Origin: Chrysochromulina tobinii
Lineage: Eukaryota; Haptophyta; Prymnesiales; Chrysochromulinaceae
DNA: 57,993 nt
Direction of reading: 5' to 3'
NCBI GenBank assembly: GCA_001275005.1
Contig: JWZX01003334.1
Coordinates: 1 to 57,993, forward strand
The notes under the pieces were generated by a model, which had not been told where the DNA came from, did not search any database, and saw only the letters and a program-made list of their open reading frames with translations. The translations under genes and the position numbers were made by a program. This document shows, in pieces, positions 19,822-30,410 of this stretch; position 1 is the first letter of the stretch, and the number at the start of each line of letters is the position of its first letter.

Positions 19822-20562
19822 TCAGAGCTCGTCGGCGTACTTAAAGCTGTGTTTGCCCTCGTGCATCTCGTCCAGGATGCGCTCCCGACGCTTCTGGACC
19901 TCACGCTCCTCGCGCTGTTCGACCTCAGGCGTGCGAAGCTCGACCAGACGCACGCGCGTGCCGTCGGGTTTGAAGTTCATCGGATTTAGCCTCGCGGCCT
20001 GCTCGAAAAGGAGCGATGGGTCGTCGGGCGCGTTGGTGTCTGAGTCTGAGTCGAACTCGTCGACGCCTCGCGCGAGCAGCTTGCCCAGGGACCAGTACGC
20101 CTGCGCGCTCTTGGAATTTATCTTTGAGGTGATGCCTTTGAAGACCGCTATAGCCTCGGCGATCCGCTCGTCGTCCTGCAGTGCCTGCCCGAAAGAATAG
20201 TGCGACATCTCATCCCAGGGGTTGAGTGCGAGTGCGGCCTTGAAGGCGGGCACCGGGTCTTCGTTCGCCCTTTTTGGATTCGCCTGGCGGAGCTCATGCT
20301 GCACAAAGCCCAGCCGATAGTACGCGTATGCAAAATCGGGCTTGGCTTGGATGGCCGATCGGAAGGCCTCGATCGCACCCACGAGGTCGCCCTGCATGTG
20401 GGCCATCGTCCCGCGTTGGTGATGGTGCATCGCCAGTGTTTTATCGGCGCTCGGAGGTGAAGCTGACTCATCCTCCAAACGCTTCTTCTTCTTCTTGGCT
20501 TGCACGCCGGCCAGAAGAAGCCAGTAGACAACGACGGCGAGGACAAGGCCGCGGGACGACAT
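19822..20562 (-). CDS. ER-lumenal TPR protein (signal peptide, C-terminal ADEL)
   Basis: About 246 residues from the Met at 20562, which directly precedes a hydrophobic signal sequence (MSSRGLVLAVVVYWLLLAGVQA). A poly-Lys patch follows, then at least three TPR-type helical pairs (GTMAHMQGDLVGAIEAFRSA; FAYAYYRLGFVQHE with PAFKAALALNP; SFGQALQDDERIAEAIAVFKG). The protein ends KYADEL. ADEL is a known weaker variant of the KDEL retrieval signal, so with the signal peptide it should be retained in the ER lumen, perhaps as a co-chaperone or scaffold. The frame is open upstream to 20673 but the extra residues would bury the signal peptide. Confidence 0.78.
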   Translation of the reverse strand: MSSRGLVLAVVVYWLLLAGVQAKKKKKRLEDESASPPSADKTLAMHHHQRGTMAHMQGDLVGAIEAFRSAIQAKPDFAYAYYRLGFVQHELRQANPKRANEDPVPAFKAALALNPWDEMSHYSFGQALQDDERIAEAIAVFKGITSKINSKSAQAYWSLGKLLARGVDEFDSDSDTNAPDDPSLLFEQAARLNPMNFKPDGTRVRLVELRTPEVEQREEREVQKRRERILDEMHEGKHSFKYADEL

Positions 20563-20715
20563 CTCCGGAAGGTCGTTCACGCGCTGCGCTCGCATTTTGT
20601 GGTTCGCGGCCCGACAGAGTCGGCCTAATGTGAAGAACCTGAATTTTTGATATGGAAATGAGTTCGAGTACATGTATCAGTTCGAGATTTGATGCGGAAC
20701 ACTCTCTGCAACACA

Positions 20716-21785
20716 TCACTCCTTCCTTCGGTATCGCGACACGCGCAGCTTACGTGTCGCCCGCGGCGCGCCTCGGCCGCCCATGGCGCCGCTGTGCCGC
20801 CCGCTCGGCGAGTCGATGGCGATGGCGCACGGGCTCGTGCGACGGAAGACCTCGTCGACGCCGATGCGAAGCACATGCTCGTACCCGAGGGGCTCGAGCA
20901 GCGCCTTGAGCTGCGGCAAGGTCGAGGGTGCTCCGTCCGGCGGCTCGTTCTCGACGTTGAAGAGCCGAACGCAGTAACGGTCAAAGGGCCACGCGCGCAG
21001 GATGGCGAGCTCGAGCTGCTCGACGTCGACGGAGACATAGTCGATTACGGCCACGTCGCGCGTCGCACGGTGGCCCGCGAGCAGCAAGCTCGGTGTCGTC
21101 ACGCGTACCTCGACGGAGCTCGCGACGACGCCTTGGCTCTGCAGGAAGGCATAGTCGACAGCGGAGGCGTTGAGCGATGAGCGCATGTACGCCGCCACGA
21201 AAGGCAGCGTGCCCGGCGTGTCCGACACTGCCAGCTGCACACCGCTCGCGCGGCCCGCCTGCGATGCGATGCGTGGGAATACCTCGGGGTTCGGCTCCAC
21301 ACAAAGGCCTGTCCAGTTCAGCACATTCTCAAAGTACCCTGCCGACGAGCATCGCCCGAGAAACATGAGCTGCGGCGGCTGTGCTAAGGAGCGTCCGGAG
21401 GGTTGGGCAGCGCACAGGTGTTTGAGTACGTGATGCCGTCGTAGCAGCCGAGATCCACAAACTTGCCGCGAGTCATGCCGCGGAAGACGTGCTCATTGGC
21501 CCACTTGTCCTGGCCGTCTTGCGACTTGTAAGATTCCTCTGGATCGTACGTGACGCTGATGCCAGCTGCAAGCTTCGGAGCGACGACCGCCATGTTGTCG
21601 CCGGCGCTGCTGTCAATGTAGGCGCGACTGCTGTGCGCGTCGCGCATCCGCATCCGTCTGTTGTGCTGGTGCAGCGAGGGCTCTTTAGCCGCGCTGCCAA
21701 TCTCGAATAGTAGGCCGACGACGCCAAGGACAGCAAGCATGCTGAAGCACCTGGCTGCGACGTCGGCCATTTTTTGCGACCCCAC
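20716..21785 (-). CDS. FkbM-family SAM-dependent methyltransferase, membrane-anchored, two exons
   Basis: Exons 21785-21416 and 21338-20716 join across a 77-nt intron (GTGCGC...GGCAG, phase 1), giving 330 residues. Residues 11-33 are a signal anchor. The catalytic domain begins YKSQDGQDKWANEHVF, then GKFVDLGCYDGITYSNT. After the splice it continues WYFENVLNWTGLCVEPNPEVF, which is the FkbM order: SQxGQD, motif I, then the acidic loop after strand 2. Later VIDYVSVDVEQLELAIL is the D/E-containing strand 4 region typical of FkbM. These enzymes usually O-methylate sugars or lipids; here the anchor suggests Golgi glycan methylation. The splice restores the family consensus exactly, which supports both exons. 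A second Met (21770) could be the real start. Confidence 0.85.
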
Positions 21786-22323
21786 ACAGCTCGGGCATGA
21801 AATGCTGGCATGAAAAGACCCTGTGTGAACCCGTTTTTCTCATGAAAAGCCTGGTTGTCGCACGCTTTGCTCTGCATGCAACTATCTGCACCGCATCGCA
21901 TCACAGTTAACCGATCTGCGCTCCACTCGTGTATACGATGTTAAACTTGCCATGTTACGCTGTTGATGGATCGTCCTGTCCACGCTTGGAAAGTCCACAC
22001 TCTAGGAGATCTGTAGAGTGATGTGTGATGAGTACTGACGGTTGGTTGAGCCGCCGCCATGCCGCCCTGAGGCCCTGCCCCTCCCGGCTCTTGCCAGCAA
22101 CGCAAACCTGTGCAATACCGCCCCGGTCTGAAATCTGCATCGGTTGAGGTTTCTGAGCATTCGGCTTCGTGCATAGTAGCTCGTAGCTCGGCCCTGCTCT
22201 GCTAGTTACTGCTAGACGTAACTGCTAGACTCTCTGCACGTCGATCGGTGAATCGATCGGACGTTTCGATCGTCGTCGATCGTCGGTGGCGTGTCACAGG
22301 GCCTTAACACTTCGCGCGTTCGA
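21786..22323. other. Intergenic region with short repeats
   Basis: No supported gene in about 540 bases. Short patterns include GTTACTGCTAGAC/GTAACTGCTAGAC at about 22204-22230 and a cluster of GATCG/CGATC words at about 22240-22285. It lies between the FkbM promoter side and the 3' end of the EF-hand membrane protein. Confidence 0.5.
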
Positions 22324-24240
22324 TCACCTGCCGGGGAGGTGAGGGGACTGCTGTTGCGCCCGCGGAGGCATGCCGCGCTTAGCCGTAGCCGAGTTGGTGT
22401 CGAACGAGCCACGCTTTGAGCTGCCGTAGCTCCACTCACCAGCGCCACCATATGAGTACGCGCGCACGGGTGAGCGAGGTCCAGGGGGTGGAGTTGGTGG
22501 AGGAGGAGGCGGCGGCGGCGATGGGGGCGGCATGAACCACGAGATGGGATTGAGGAGCCCCAAGAGGCCCGTCGAGACGCTCGTGAATACGCTGAAGAGG
22601 TTGCCGCCTTTGCCACCGCCTGCGTCCGTTTGCTTCTTGAGCACGGTCACGAACTCGTCCAGATCGATCGCCCCAGAGCCGTCCGGGTCAGCCTCGTTCA
22701 TCATCGTGCTCAACTGCTCCTCACTCATCTCAATTTGTGCGGCGGTGAGCACAGAGCGCATCTCGGCCGTGTCAATGAAGCCACTCCCATCCGCATCAAA
22801 CTTCGCAAAGACTGGAGTCAGCTTCGCCCGCAACAGCGCCGCGTCGCTCGCGCCGGCGCTCGTGGCAACGCTGCCCTTAGCTGCTGCCGGCACGTCTTCC
22901 GCCACCGTGTCGATGGCTCGCGGCGCGGCGTCGGAGGCAAACTTGTTTGAATTCTTCGAGCGCGAAGACTCTGTGCTGGCCCGCGCGCCTATGAGCGTGG
23001 ACACATCCGCCGTGGCATAGCCGCGGGCAGAGGGAGAGCCAATGCCGCGAGACGACACTTTAGCGAGCGCCCGCGCGGACATTCGCGAGGACGAAATGCC
23101 GCCTGTCGCTCTTCCCGATGTCGACCCCCCGCGCGCGGAGTACGTGTCTGAGAGAATCGAGCGCCCCGAGCGCCCCGAGCGCCCCGAGCGCTGTGGTGAC
23201 GTGGGGCCGCCTGAAGGCGACGCCAACGGCAGAGACAGAAATGGCTCATGGCCTCGCGCGGGATCGTATGGGATGTGAAGTGAGGTGGCATACACGGGTT
23301 TGGGGCGCTTCGGTGGCTGAAAGTACGGGCTGGGACCCCGATATGACAAAGTCGTGTCGACGAATCTGGACTGGGTAGAGACCGCAGAAGGACGCGTTGA
23401 GGACGGCGGAGCCACGTCGATCTCGGTCGGTGGAGCTGGAGCTGGAGCCGGTGCTGAAGCCAATGCCGCTGCGGTTGCCGATGAGGCGACAGATGGCTCA
23501 GTCGCCGACTCCGTTGGTGGCGCGCCTGCCGGCGCGTCCGCCGGTGCGTTCGCCGGTTCGTCCGCTGGTGCGTTTGCTGGTGCGGGCGCGGGCGCGGGCG
23601 CGGGCGCCGGCGTGGGCGCAGCAGCTGCGGATGAGTCTAGAGCTTTCGTCGGCATGGCAGCTGGCGTCGACGGCGAGGTCGCTGGCGCCGCTGGGCTTTG
23701 CTTGGGCGACTTCGTTTTGGGTGGTGATCGGGGCTTGGGTGGTGACCTGGGCTGAGGTGGTATCCAGACGGGAGGGGGTCGGGGTGGCTTGGTTGGGCTG
23801 AGTGGGAGTATGACCTTCGCCTTTTTAGGCGTGGCTTTTGCGGCTGCTGCGGCTGCGGCTGCTGTGCGCCTGGTAGGCTTTGGTACGGGTGTCTCAAACC
23901 AGCTGAGCGGGTTTAGGACCGAGAAGAAGCTGCCAAAGAGCCCACCGAAGGTGCCGCCGCTTCCCTGCTTTTCAAGCACGGTGATAAACTCTTCAAAGTC
24001 AATGCTGTTCGAGCGGTCAGCGTCAGCATCCCTGAATGCCTGCTCAAGCTGCTCGTCGCTGATGCTAAGGCCGGAGCGTTCTGCTTGGGGAGACCTGATG
24101 AGTCGGCGCAACTCTTCCCTGGACATTGTGCCGCTACCATCGGTGTCAGCAGCGTCAAAGAGGGGTCGCAGCTTTCCTCTCAGCGCGGCCGTCGACATGG
24201 CGTCTGAGACCGGGAGGTGTGGACTGACACCCGGTCTCAC
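22324..24240 (-). CDS. Protein with two EF-hand/hydrophobic-hairpin modules
   Basis: A frame of 638 residues (624 if the Met at 24198 is used). Two copies of one module are present: an EF-hand pair followed by a hydrophobic stretch ending in a Trp-Phe. Copy 1 (about 20-125) has loops DTDGSGTMSREE and DADRSNSIDFEE, then LFGSFFSVLNPLSWFETP. Copy 2 (about 470-575) has DADGSGFIDTAE and DPDGSGAIDLDE, then LFSVFTSVSTGLLGLLNPISWF. Between them lies a 340-residue Pro/Ala/Ser-rich disordered linker. The hydrophobic parts are long enough to dip into or cross a membrane, so calcium-regulated membrane attachment is plausible. Copy 1's second loop has Arg-Ser at the fifth and sixth positions and may bind weakly. 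No known family is recognised. Confidence 0.75.
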   Translation of the reverse strand: MRPGVSPHLPVSDAMSTAALRGKLRPLFDAADTDGSGTMSREELRRLIRSPQAERSGLSISDEQLEQAFRDADADRSNSIDFEEFITVLEKQGSGGTFGGLFGSFFSVLNPLSWFETPVPKPTRRTAAAAAAAAKATPKKAKVILPLSPTKPPRPPPVWIPPQPRSPPKPRSPPKTKSPKQSPAAPATSPSTPAAMPTKALDSSAAAAPTPAPAPAPAPAPANAPADEPANAPADAPAGAPPTESATEPSVASSATAAALASAPAPAPAPPTEIDVAPPSSTRPSAVSTQSRFVDTTLSYRGPSPYFQPPKRPKPVYATSLHIPYDPARGHEPFLSLPLASPSGGPTSPQRSGRSGRSGRSILSDTYSARGGSTSGRATGGISSSRMSARALAKVSSRGIGSPSARGYATADVSTLIGARASTESSRSKNSNKFASDAAPRAIDTVAEDVPAAAKGSVATSAGASDAALLRAKLTPVFAKFDADGSGFIDTAEMRSVLTAAQIEMSEEQLSTMMNEADPDGSGAIDLDEFVTVLKKQTDAGGGKGGNLFSVFTSVSTGLLGLLNPISWFMPPPSPPPPPPPPTPPPGPRSPVRAYSYGGAGEWSYGSSKRGSFDTNSATAKRGMPPRAQQQSPHLPGR

Positions 24241-24420
24241 GCGTGGGTGGGCGCTAGTGTTTTTTCGGATCGAGGTTTTGCTCTCTCGAGTTTTGGACCG
24301 AATTCGCCAAGTTTTTCACCAAAATAAGAAATCGAAACCCTACTGTACCTGTTTCGTGCCATGACTCCTTTTCCTACACTTCCATTCCGTCTTTTGCGTG
24401 TTCCAGAAATGTGCGTCGTC

Positions 24421-24450
24421 GACTTGACTTGACTTGACTTGGCTTGACTT
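24421..24450 (+). promoter_or_regulatory. (GACTT)n repeat upstream of the large basic-protein gene
   Basis: About five and a half copies of GACTT/TTGAC with one change lie about 50 bases before the ATG at 24503. The same unit occurs upstream of the DENND6-like gene and between the nucleoside-hydrolase-like and NSF-like genes. Confidence 0.55.
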
Positions 24451-24502
24451 CTCACGGCCAATTTTCCGCGTCGAGAAATCGGTGCCGTCCACCTCGCACA
24501 AT

Positions 24503-27500
24503 ATGGGAGTATTATCTGACGCCAAGGCTCGCGCCTCGCGCCTCTGCGAGCCGTCGGATGACAGCATGTACAAGCCGATGAGCCACAACGTAGGCGATCA
24601 CTATTCCAAGCCGCGCGCCGCCTCGGCACCGCCAGAGCGACCGCACGGGAGCGGCACGCTGCACTTGCACCGCTTCGAAGGGCTCATCACGTTGCCGCAG
24701 AAGCGGCACAAGGAGAACGTAGTGGATGCTCGCGTACACCGCATCGGAGGCGAATCAGAACTGCTCGACGCGAGCAACTATGACGGATATCTGCCTCGGC
24801 GCGCCAAGCACGCGGGCATGCTGGGCGCGCCGACTGGCGCCGACTCTGCGATCGGCGCGACGAGAGTCGTGGACCGCGACATTTCGCCGGAAGTCTTCGA
24901 GGGCGCGCTCGGCCAGGAAACCCGCCCGAAATCGCTCGTGGCCGCCGAGGCGGGCGACAGCCCATCCCACCGCTACTCAGTCGTCAAGGCAGGTCAGTCG
25001 AGAAGGCAGGCGATCTGGCAAGAGCCGGGCTCGTACGTGATGAGGAGCGGTCAGCACGTGCGCGAGCTCATGCACGGTCAGAAGGCCGCAACGGTCGCGT
25101 CCTCTTCGGATGCCGCCGACGCCCCGGCGTACTCGGCCGCAGCTGAGCTCGAGGTGTCTGTGCCGATGACAAGTCTCGAGGCGGCGGGCTGGAGCCGTGG
25201 AGAGAAAAAAGGGCTCGATGGTGCTCGCGCCACCGCAGGCGCCTCGCCACGCTTGCGTCGCGCACGCAGCCGTGAGTTCATGGACGCGGCGGGTGCGGGC
25301 ACCGTGCACGCTCGAGACGACGCACCCGCGGAGCACGAGCTGACTGCCGCGACGGACGGCTCTGCACTGCACTACCGCAACTACGATCCGAACATGCCCG
25401 AGGCCATGCGTGCGGCCATGCGACAGGCTGTAGGGTCTCCCGTCTTCGGGAACCGCTTTGGCAAGGGCGGTGGCAGCGGTGGTGATGGCGGCGGTGGTGG
25501 TGGTTTCGGCGGCGTCGGCGGCGGCCGACGCAACCGAGGAGCTAGCATCGACAATACCGATCGTCATCCAGCTGGGCTACCCACCCCCGGCGGCGGAGCC
25601 GACCATGCCGCCTTTCCAACCGCCGGAAGCTCTGTCTTCAACGCAGGCGGTGCCGATGAGAAGCGCTGCTCGGCCGCAAAGGAGGATCCGATGCCCGAGC
25701 CCATCCACCTCAAACGCTCGGCAGTGCAGCACGCACGTCAAGGAGCCCTCGGCGCCACGTCCGAGGAGCTCGGTGCACTTCGCTCCTCGGATGCGTACCG
25801 GTCGTACCATCGCCCCCCCCTCGAACCCGATCTGCATGCACGCTCGCCAATCGTGCGCTCGCCCCTCGTGGCTCGTTATGTCGACGGTGCACTCGTTGGC
25901 AGCGCGTCGCTCGTCAATGACCAAGGCGAGCGTGTTGAAGAAGCTTACCGATCGGACCCGGTCTACACCTCCCACTCGCGGGCAGGTGCGTCGTCCATCA
26001 CCATCAATCGCACGGACGCCGAGCGCTTTCCAGGCATCAACGAACGCTTTGACCGGCCGCTCGCGCCTCGCCGCGGCTGGGGAGGCGCTGAAGAGGTGGG
26101 TAACCTGATTAGGCAGGTTCCGACGAAGCAGGAGGTCACCGTGCCCCTGGGCTACGTAGAGAGCATGCAATCGGCGGCAGGGGAAGACTCACGAGGGATC
26201 TACGGTGCGCTGCGGCCCTTCATGAAGGACCTCGACGATGGCGCCGAAGTGGGCGCGGCGCGGCTGCACGCGCCCTCACATCCACCCCGGTCACCCGCGT
26301 CGCCCTCGCTGTCCTCAGCGCACCGTGCGGTGCCTGGGCTTTGCCGGAGTCTGAGCGCACCTACCAGACGCCAAGCCGCCCTGATCGCTGCGCACCCCGC
26401 CCACGCCGAGCGCCCGTACCAAACGTACGTCGTCTCCGACGAGCCCGCTGCGGGGAAGCGACCCGCGCCTCGCGCGAATTCGCGCCGTATGGAGCACGTC
26501 GACTTCACTCCCTCCGTCCAAGGCTATGGTGCCCGCTCAAGGTTCGAATCCATTCAAGAGCGTGCGGCAGTGCTCCCCGGCCATTTCGGGCGTGAGCACC
26601 CGCAGTACTTCGAAGCTGTGCCGAGCGGCACCGCTGGGAACCACTGGCGGGAACCACTGCGGGCGCCCGGTTCCCTGCGGGGTGGCGCGGGCGCCGACGA
26701 CCGTGCACTAGGAGTGCCACCTACGGCGCCTGCTCTCGAGCAAACTGAGATTGACGAATTAATGTTTGGCTCCAAAGCTGACGCAGCCACGGGCACCACT
26801 CGACCTCGCGCGTCGAGATTGCGTGAGTGGCGCTCACAGCTCTCTGACAGGGCGCTCGGTACAGCGCTCGGCCGCCCCGGTGACGAATGGTTTGACGACG
26901 CCGCCGGCCTCGATCCGGTGGCGCCGCGTGAAGTGTACTCGCTCGCTGATCCGGGGGCGGTGCGCAAAGCGATGAGGGCGGCGGCCGACAATGCACGAGA
27001 CATCATGCCTTCAGTGGGCGACTGGCCAACGGGCGGGCGGCCGTCACGTATCCGCATCGTCGGAGACCCTAGCGAGACGCCCGACCTTCCGACCGCGTCG
27101 TCAGTCGTCTTCAACGGAGTAAGCACCGACGGCCTCGAACGAGCCATCAGTGTCTCCAATGCCGCCGCCGCGCACGTCGTCGCCGCCACATTAGGCGGTG
27201 AAGCGCCTGGCGCCGAAACCAACAAGCTCGTCGCCGCTGCCCAGAAGCGGCAGAAACGCGCCAGTGGTATCCCCGAAGGATCTGCAGACGACATGGCGCT
27301 CGAGGCGTTGTATCGGCGGCCAGCTCGGCTCTCGCGCAGCCGTTCGTTTGGGACGGCGGCGACGGCGCAGCGTGAGCAACGCGAGCGGCGTGAGGCGGAG
27401 GATCGCCCAACTGATCGCCCCGAGCCCGGCGGCACGAAGGGATCACCAAGCTACGATTTCGAGGTGCAGCGATCGCCGAGCTCCGATCTCGAGATGCAGA

Positions 27501-28709
27501 GGCAGATGATGATCCAGAGGCGCGCGGAGGAGCTCGATGCGCATCGACAACTACAACAGCGGCGAGCAGACCAGAGGGAGCGAGTGTACGAAGGGAGGCT
27601 GGGCATGTCCACGCTCCACGTGAGTCGATCGCAACTGTATCGCAACTTCGACACGAGTGCGGCGGACGCACCAGGGAATGGCGAGGGTGGCGGCGGCGGT
27701 GGTGGCGGCGGTGGAGGCGTCCCGCGCTCTGCCTCCCCCTTGGTGCGTCGCGCCGCACGCAACGCTGGACGAGAGGCTTTCAGTGTCATCTTCGGACGCG
27801 GACCCGACGCCGACGGTGGCAGCAGCATCAGCAGTGGCGCGGTCGAGAAGATGTCCGAGCAGCAGCTCGTCCGCTTACGAGATCGCGAAGCACAGTGATG
27901 AAGTCGAGGGGATCGTACCTGGCTACACGGGCCACGTTCCGCGCGCTCGTTTTGCGTACGGCGAAGCGGCCATCGGCGGCCTACTGCCGACGCCGTTGGC
28001 TGGACGCTGGCCTCCAAGCGACGCCTCGACAGGTGGCATGTCCTCTGCCGAGCTCGGCGCGATGCGCGCAAGAAGCGAGCTGGGCGGCAAGGGCTGTAAA
28101 CCCGAGCTGTCACCTCGCTCGAAGCTGGAAGCTGAGGTGCGCAAGGCGGAGGTGGAGAAGCGCGCTCGCGACGACGGTATCGGCCTGATGCAGCCGGTCG
28201 ACGAGCGCAGAGCTCGCGTGAAGAGCCCTCCACCCGTCGAGACCGAAGCGGCCACAGCCCACGGGGTGGGTTACGCCACGGATGCTGATACGGTGGTTGC
28301 GGGCAAGAGTACCGTAGCCATCTACGAGGCTCTGCACCATGCGATGACTCCGGGGAAGCACAAGCGGCCCTCGCCGCTTGCCAAATCTCCTCGTGGCCAG
28401 CTCGAGGCAGAGCTGAGAGAGGCACAGGTGAGGAAGAGGGCGGAGGCCGCTGCCGCCGGCACGAGCACTGCAGCCCGTGATGAGCGCTTGGGCTCGCCGC
28501 GTGCCGTCGCCTCTCCCCGCTCGATGTCTCCTCGCTCGTCACGGCTAGGCTTCAACTTTTCGCCGGGCGGCGGGGCTGCTGGATCGCCTCTCAAGCGCTC
28601 GTCCTCACCCTTGCTGGCCTCGCCGACGGCGGGTACCTGGATGGCGGGTGCGCCAGCAGGGGCCCGGGCAGGGGCGCTAGTGGCGCGTGCCAGTAGCGAG
28701 GCGGTGTGA
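24503..28709 (+). CDS. Very large basic protein with FAM166/CIMIP2-like PGYTGHVP motif
   Basis: A long frame (24503-27742), then a second frame closing at 28709. A 139-nt intron from 27743 (GTGCGTCG) to 27881 (TTACGAG) joins them in phase 0 and gives about 1,355 residues; a simple frame error is an alternative. The protein is basic and low in hydrophobics, with many Arg/Ser/Pro segments and repeated Tyr-containing motifs. The second part opens with VEGIVPGYTGHVPRARFAYG, close to the PGYTG(Y/F)VP motif of FAM166/CIMIP2 proteins that line ciliary microtubules. Two related helices (SPRSKLEAEVRKAEVEKRA and SPRGQLEAELREAQVRKRA) follow. I infer a cytoskeletal or axonemal role. The Met at 24503 is preferred to the frame opening at 24434, which overlaps the pentamer repeat. 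Confidence 0.68.
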
Positions 28710-29073
28710 GAGTGAAGATGCTGCGCGGATGTAGGTTGTAGGGACGTCTAGGATGTGCCATGTACTGTACCCGAACCTCAGAGAGTGCATCAGGCGGTAG
28801 AGGGATCCTCGAGCTTGATGCTTGTGGAATCTCAATCTGCAGGACCGTATGCACGCCGGTCCGGTGTCTTGGGTGTCGAGTTATATCCATAAGCAGTGAA
28901 ACTACCATGGATGCCAATGGAAGCTACAAGTACTGATCTGCCTGAACATACCGCTCCCCCGGTGTCTTTTTACCGGTAACCTCAGTGGGTGAAACCGCTC
29001 GGTCGCGATACGCGATCAGCTGCAGCGCTGTACAAGTAGGACCGCGCGGAGCGAGCGCGCGCAGCGCGTTCGG
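28710..29073. other. Short intergenic region
   Basis: No supported gene in about 360 bases between two rightward genes. Presumably it contains a 3' untranslated region and the next promoter. Confidence 0.5.
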
Positions 29074-30372
29074 ATGCAGGCCCACAACCCTTCCGCGATG
29101 CTCTCGCTACAGACAAACAAGACGTTATTGTCACCCAATGGCTGGCAGGGGATCAGCTTACCTTCTTCACCAACTTTTGAGCGTATCCAGACGCAGCCAA
29201 GCGCTGCATACAAAACTGCTGGAGCGAGCAACTCGAAGCTGTCCAGAACGCCCCCGCCTCCAGTGCGTTTCGCGAGAGCGGAACCAGCTCTCCCAGATTC
29301 ACCTATGACGTGGAGCGATGGCGTGGGTGCACCTGAACTTCCATCTGGTGCATGGCGGTATGAGCTGGCGCTCGAACAGTTCCTTAGCGGTGAAGAGGAG
29401 CGGCGACGACGCGAGCAAGAGGAGCGTGAGCGGGAGGAGGAGGAGCGGCGACGCGCGGCACTGGAGGAGGAGGAGCGGAGGCGAAGGGCGGAGGAGAGAC
29501 GGCGGTGGGCGGAGCAGCAGGAGGAGGAGCGGAGGCGGCTGGAGGAGGAGCGGAGGCGGCGGGCGGCTCACAACCTCAATGAGATGATGAATGCAGTCAA
29601 GGACCCGCGAGCTAAGGCGGATTTGCAGGCAGAGCTTCAGGCGATGCTGCGAGATGGCAGCTTGAGCAACCCGAGCAGTCCTCTGCTCGATCCCACTGAC
29701 AGATTACATGTACATTTCCAAGAAGAAAGGTCGCACGAGGCATCAGCTCACTTGGAAGCCGAGTCGCTCAAGCCGGCCGAGCCTCCCAATTGCGCTCGGT
29801 TTGCCCAGTCTGAACCGAGCGGGCAGCGTGGGAGCAAACCTGCTGTAGCCCTCCCCACCCGTACGGCCTTGCTTCAGCATCGAGGGGCATCCCTAGCCGA
29901 GGCGAGAGCCGTGCTGCAAACCAGCAGCCGGCAGCTCAACTTGAGGATCAACGTGAAGCGTGTGCCCAAGGTTGCTGCTGATGAGATGCGTGCACGCTGG
30001 CTGGGCACACGCTTCGCCGGCGTACTGGAGAGGCCGAAGGGCAAGGTACCACCGCCTCCTCCTGCTGGTGCTCTTCCTCCATCCCTGCACACGTTCTACC
30101 ACGGCAGCTTACACACGTTCACGGCAGCTTGCACACGCCCTACTGGCATGCAAGAGGGCCCGACGTACAGGCATCCTCCGGAGCTACACATGGAGGAGAA
30201 GCAGGATGCTGCAGTTGCGTACCATCCTCACGAAACGAAGCGAATGCTTTCTCAAAGACTAAGTCAAACGACACGCGGAATGCGCGCTCGACCGCATTCT
30301 GCTCCTTCGGCTTTCCTTGTCGCTCGAGCATCATCCACATTGATGGGGCTTCGGGTCGGAACGCAGAATTAA
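29074..30372 (+). CDS. Charged single-helix (ER/K-type) protein, hypothetical
   Basis: A 432-residue protein. Residues about 105-170 are almost entirely Glu and Arg in a regular pattern (EEERRRREQEEREREEEERR), which should form a long stable single alpha-helix or coiled coil. The N-terminal 100 residues are Ser/Pro-rich; the C-terminal part has several Arg-rich and His-rich segments and a duplicated HTF(YHGSL)HTF peptide that comes from a small DNA repeat at about 30085-30125. No catalytic domain. Such helices occur in microtubule- and cilium-associated proteins, and its neighbour has a ciliary-type motif, but this is only context. The Met at codon 9 (29098) is an alternative start. Confidence 0.68.
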   Translation: MQAHNPSAMLSLQTNKTLLSPNGWQGISLPSSPTFERIQTQPSAAYKTAGASNSKLSRTPPPPVRFARAEPALPDSPMTWSDGVGAPELPSGAWRYELALEQFLSGEEERRRREQEEREREEEERRRAALEEEERRRRAEERRRWAEQQEEERRRLEEERRRRAAHNLNEMMNAVKDPRAKADLQAELQAMLRDGSLSNPSSPLLDPTDRLHVHFQEERSHEASAHLEAESLKPAEPPNCARFAQSEPSGQRGSKPAVALPTRTALLQHRGASLAEARAVLQTSSRQLNLRINVKRVPKVAADEMRARWLGTRFAGVLERPKGKVPPPPPAGALPPSLHTFYHGSLHTFTAACTRPTGMQEGPTYRHPPELHMEEKQDAAVAYHPHETKRMLSQRLSQTTRGMRARPHSAPSAFLVARASSTLMGLRVGTQN

Positions 30373-30410
30373 TCTTCTTATCAACTAACATTTTCTGATA
30401 TATATGGGGC

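Noticed and set aside
26541-26551. GGTTCGAATCC, a perfect tRNA B-box word
   Set aside because: It lies inside a long coding frame, with no A box or foldable cloverleaf around it.
27451-28542. 363-residue minus-strand frame
   Set aside because: Antisense to the FAM166-like second part; Arg/Ser/Cys-rich and without any recognisable motif.
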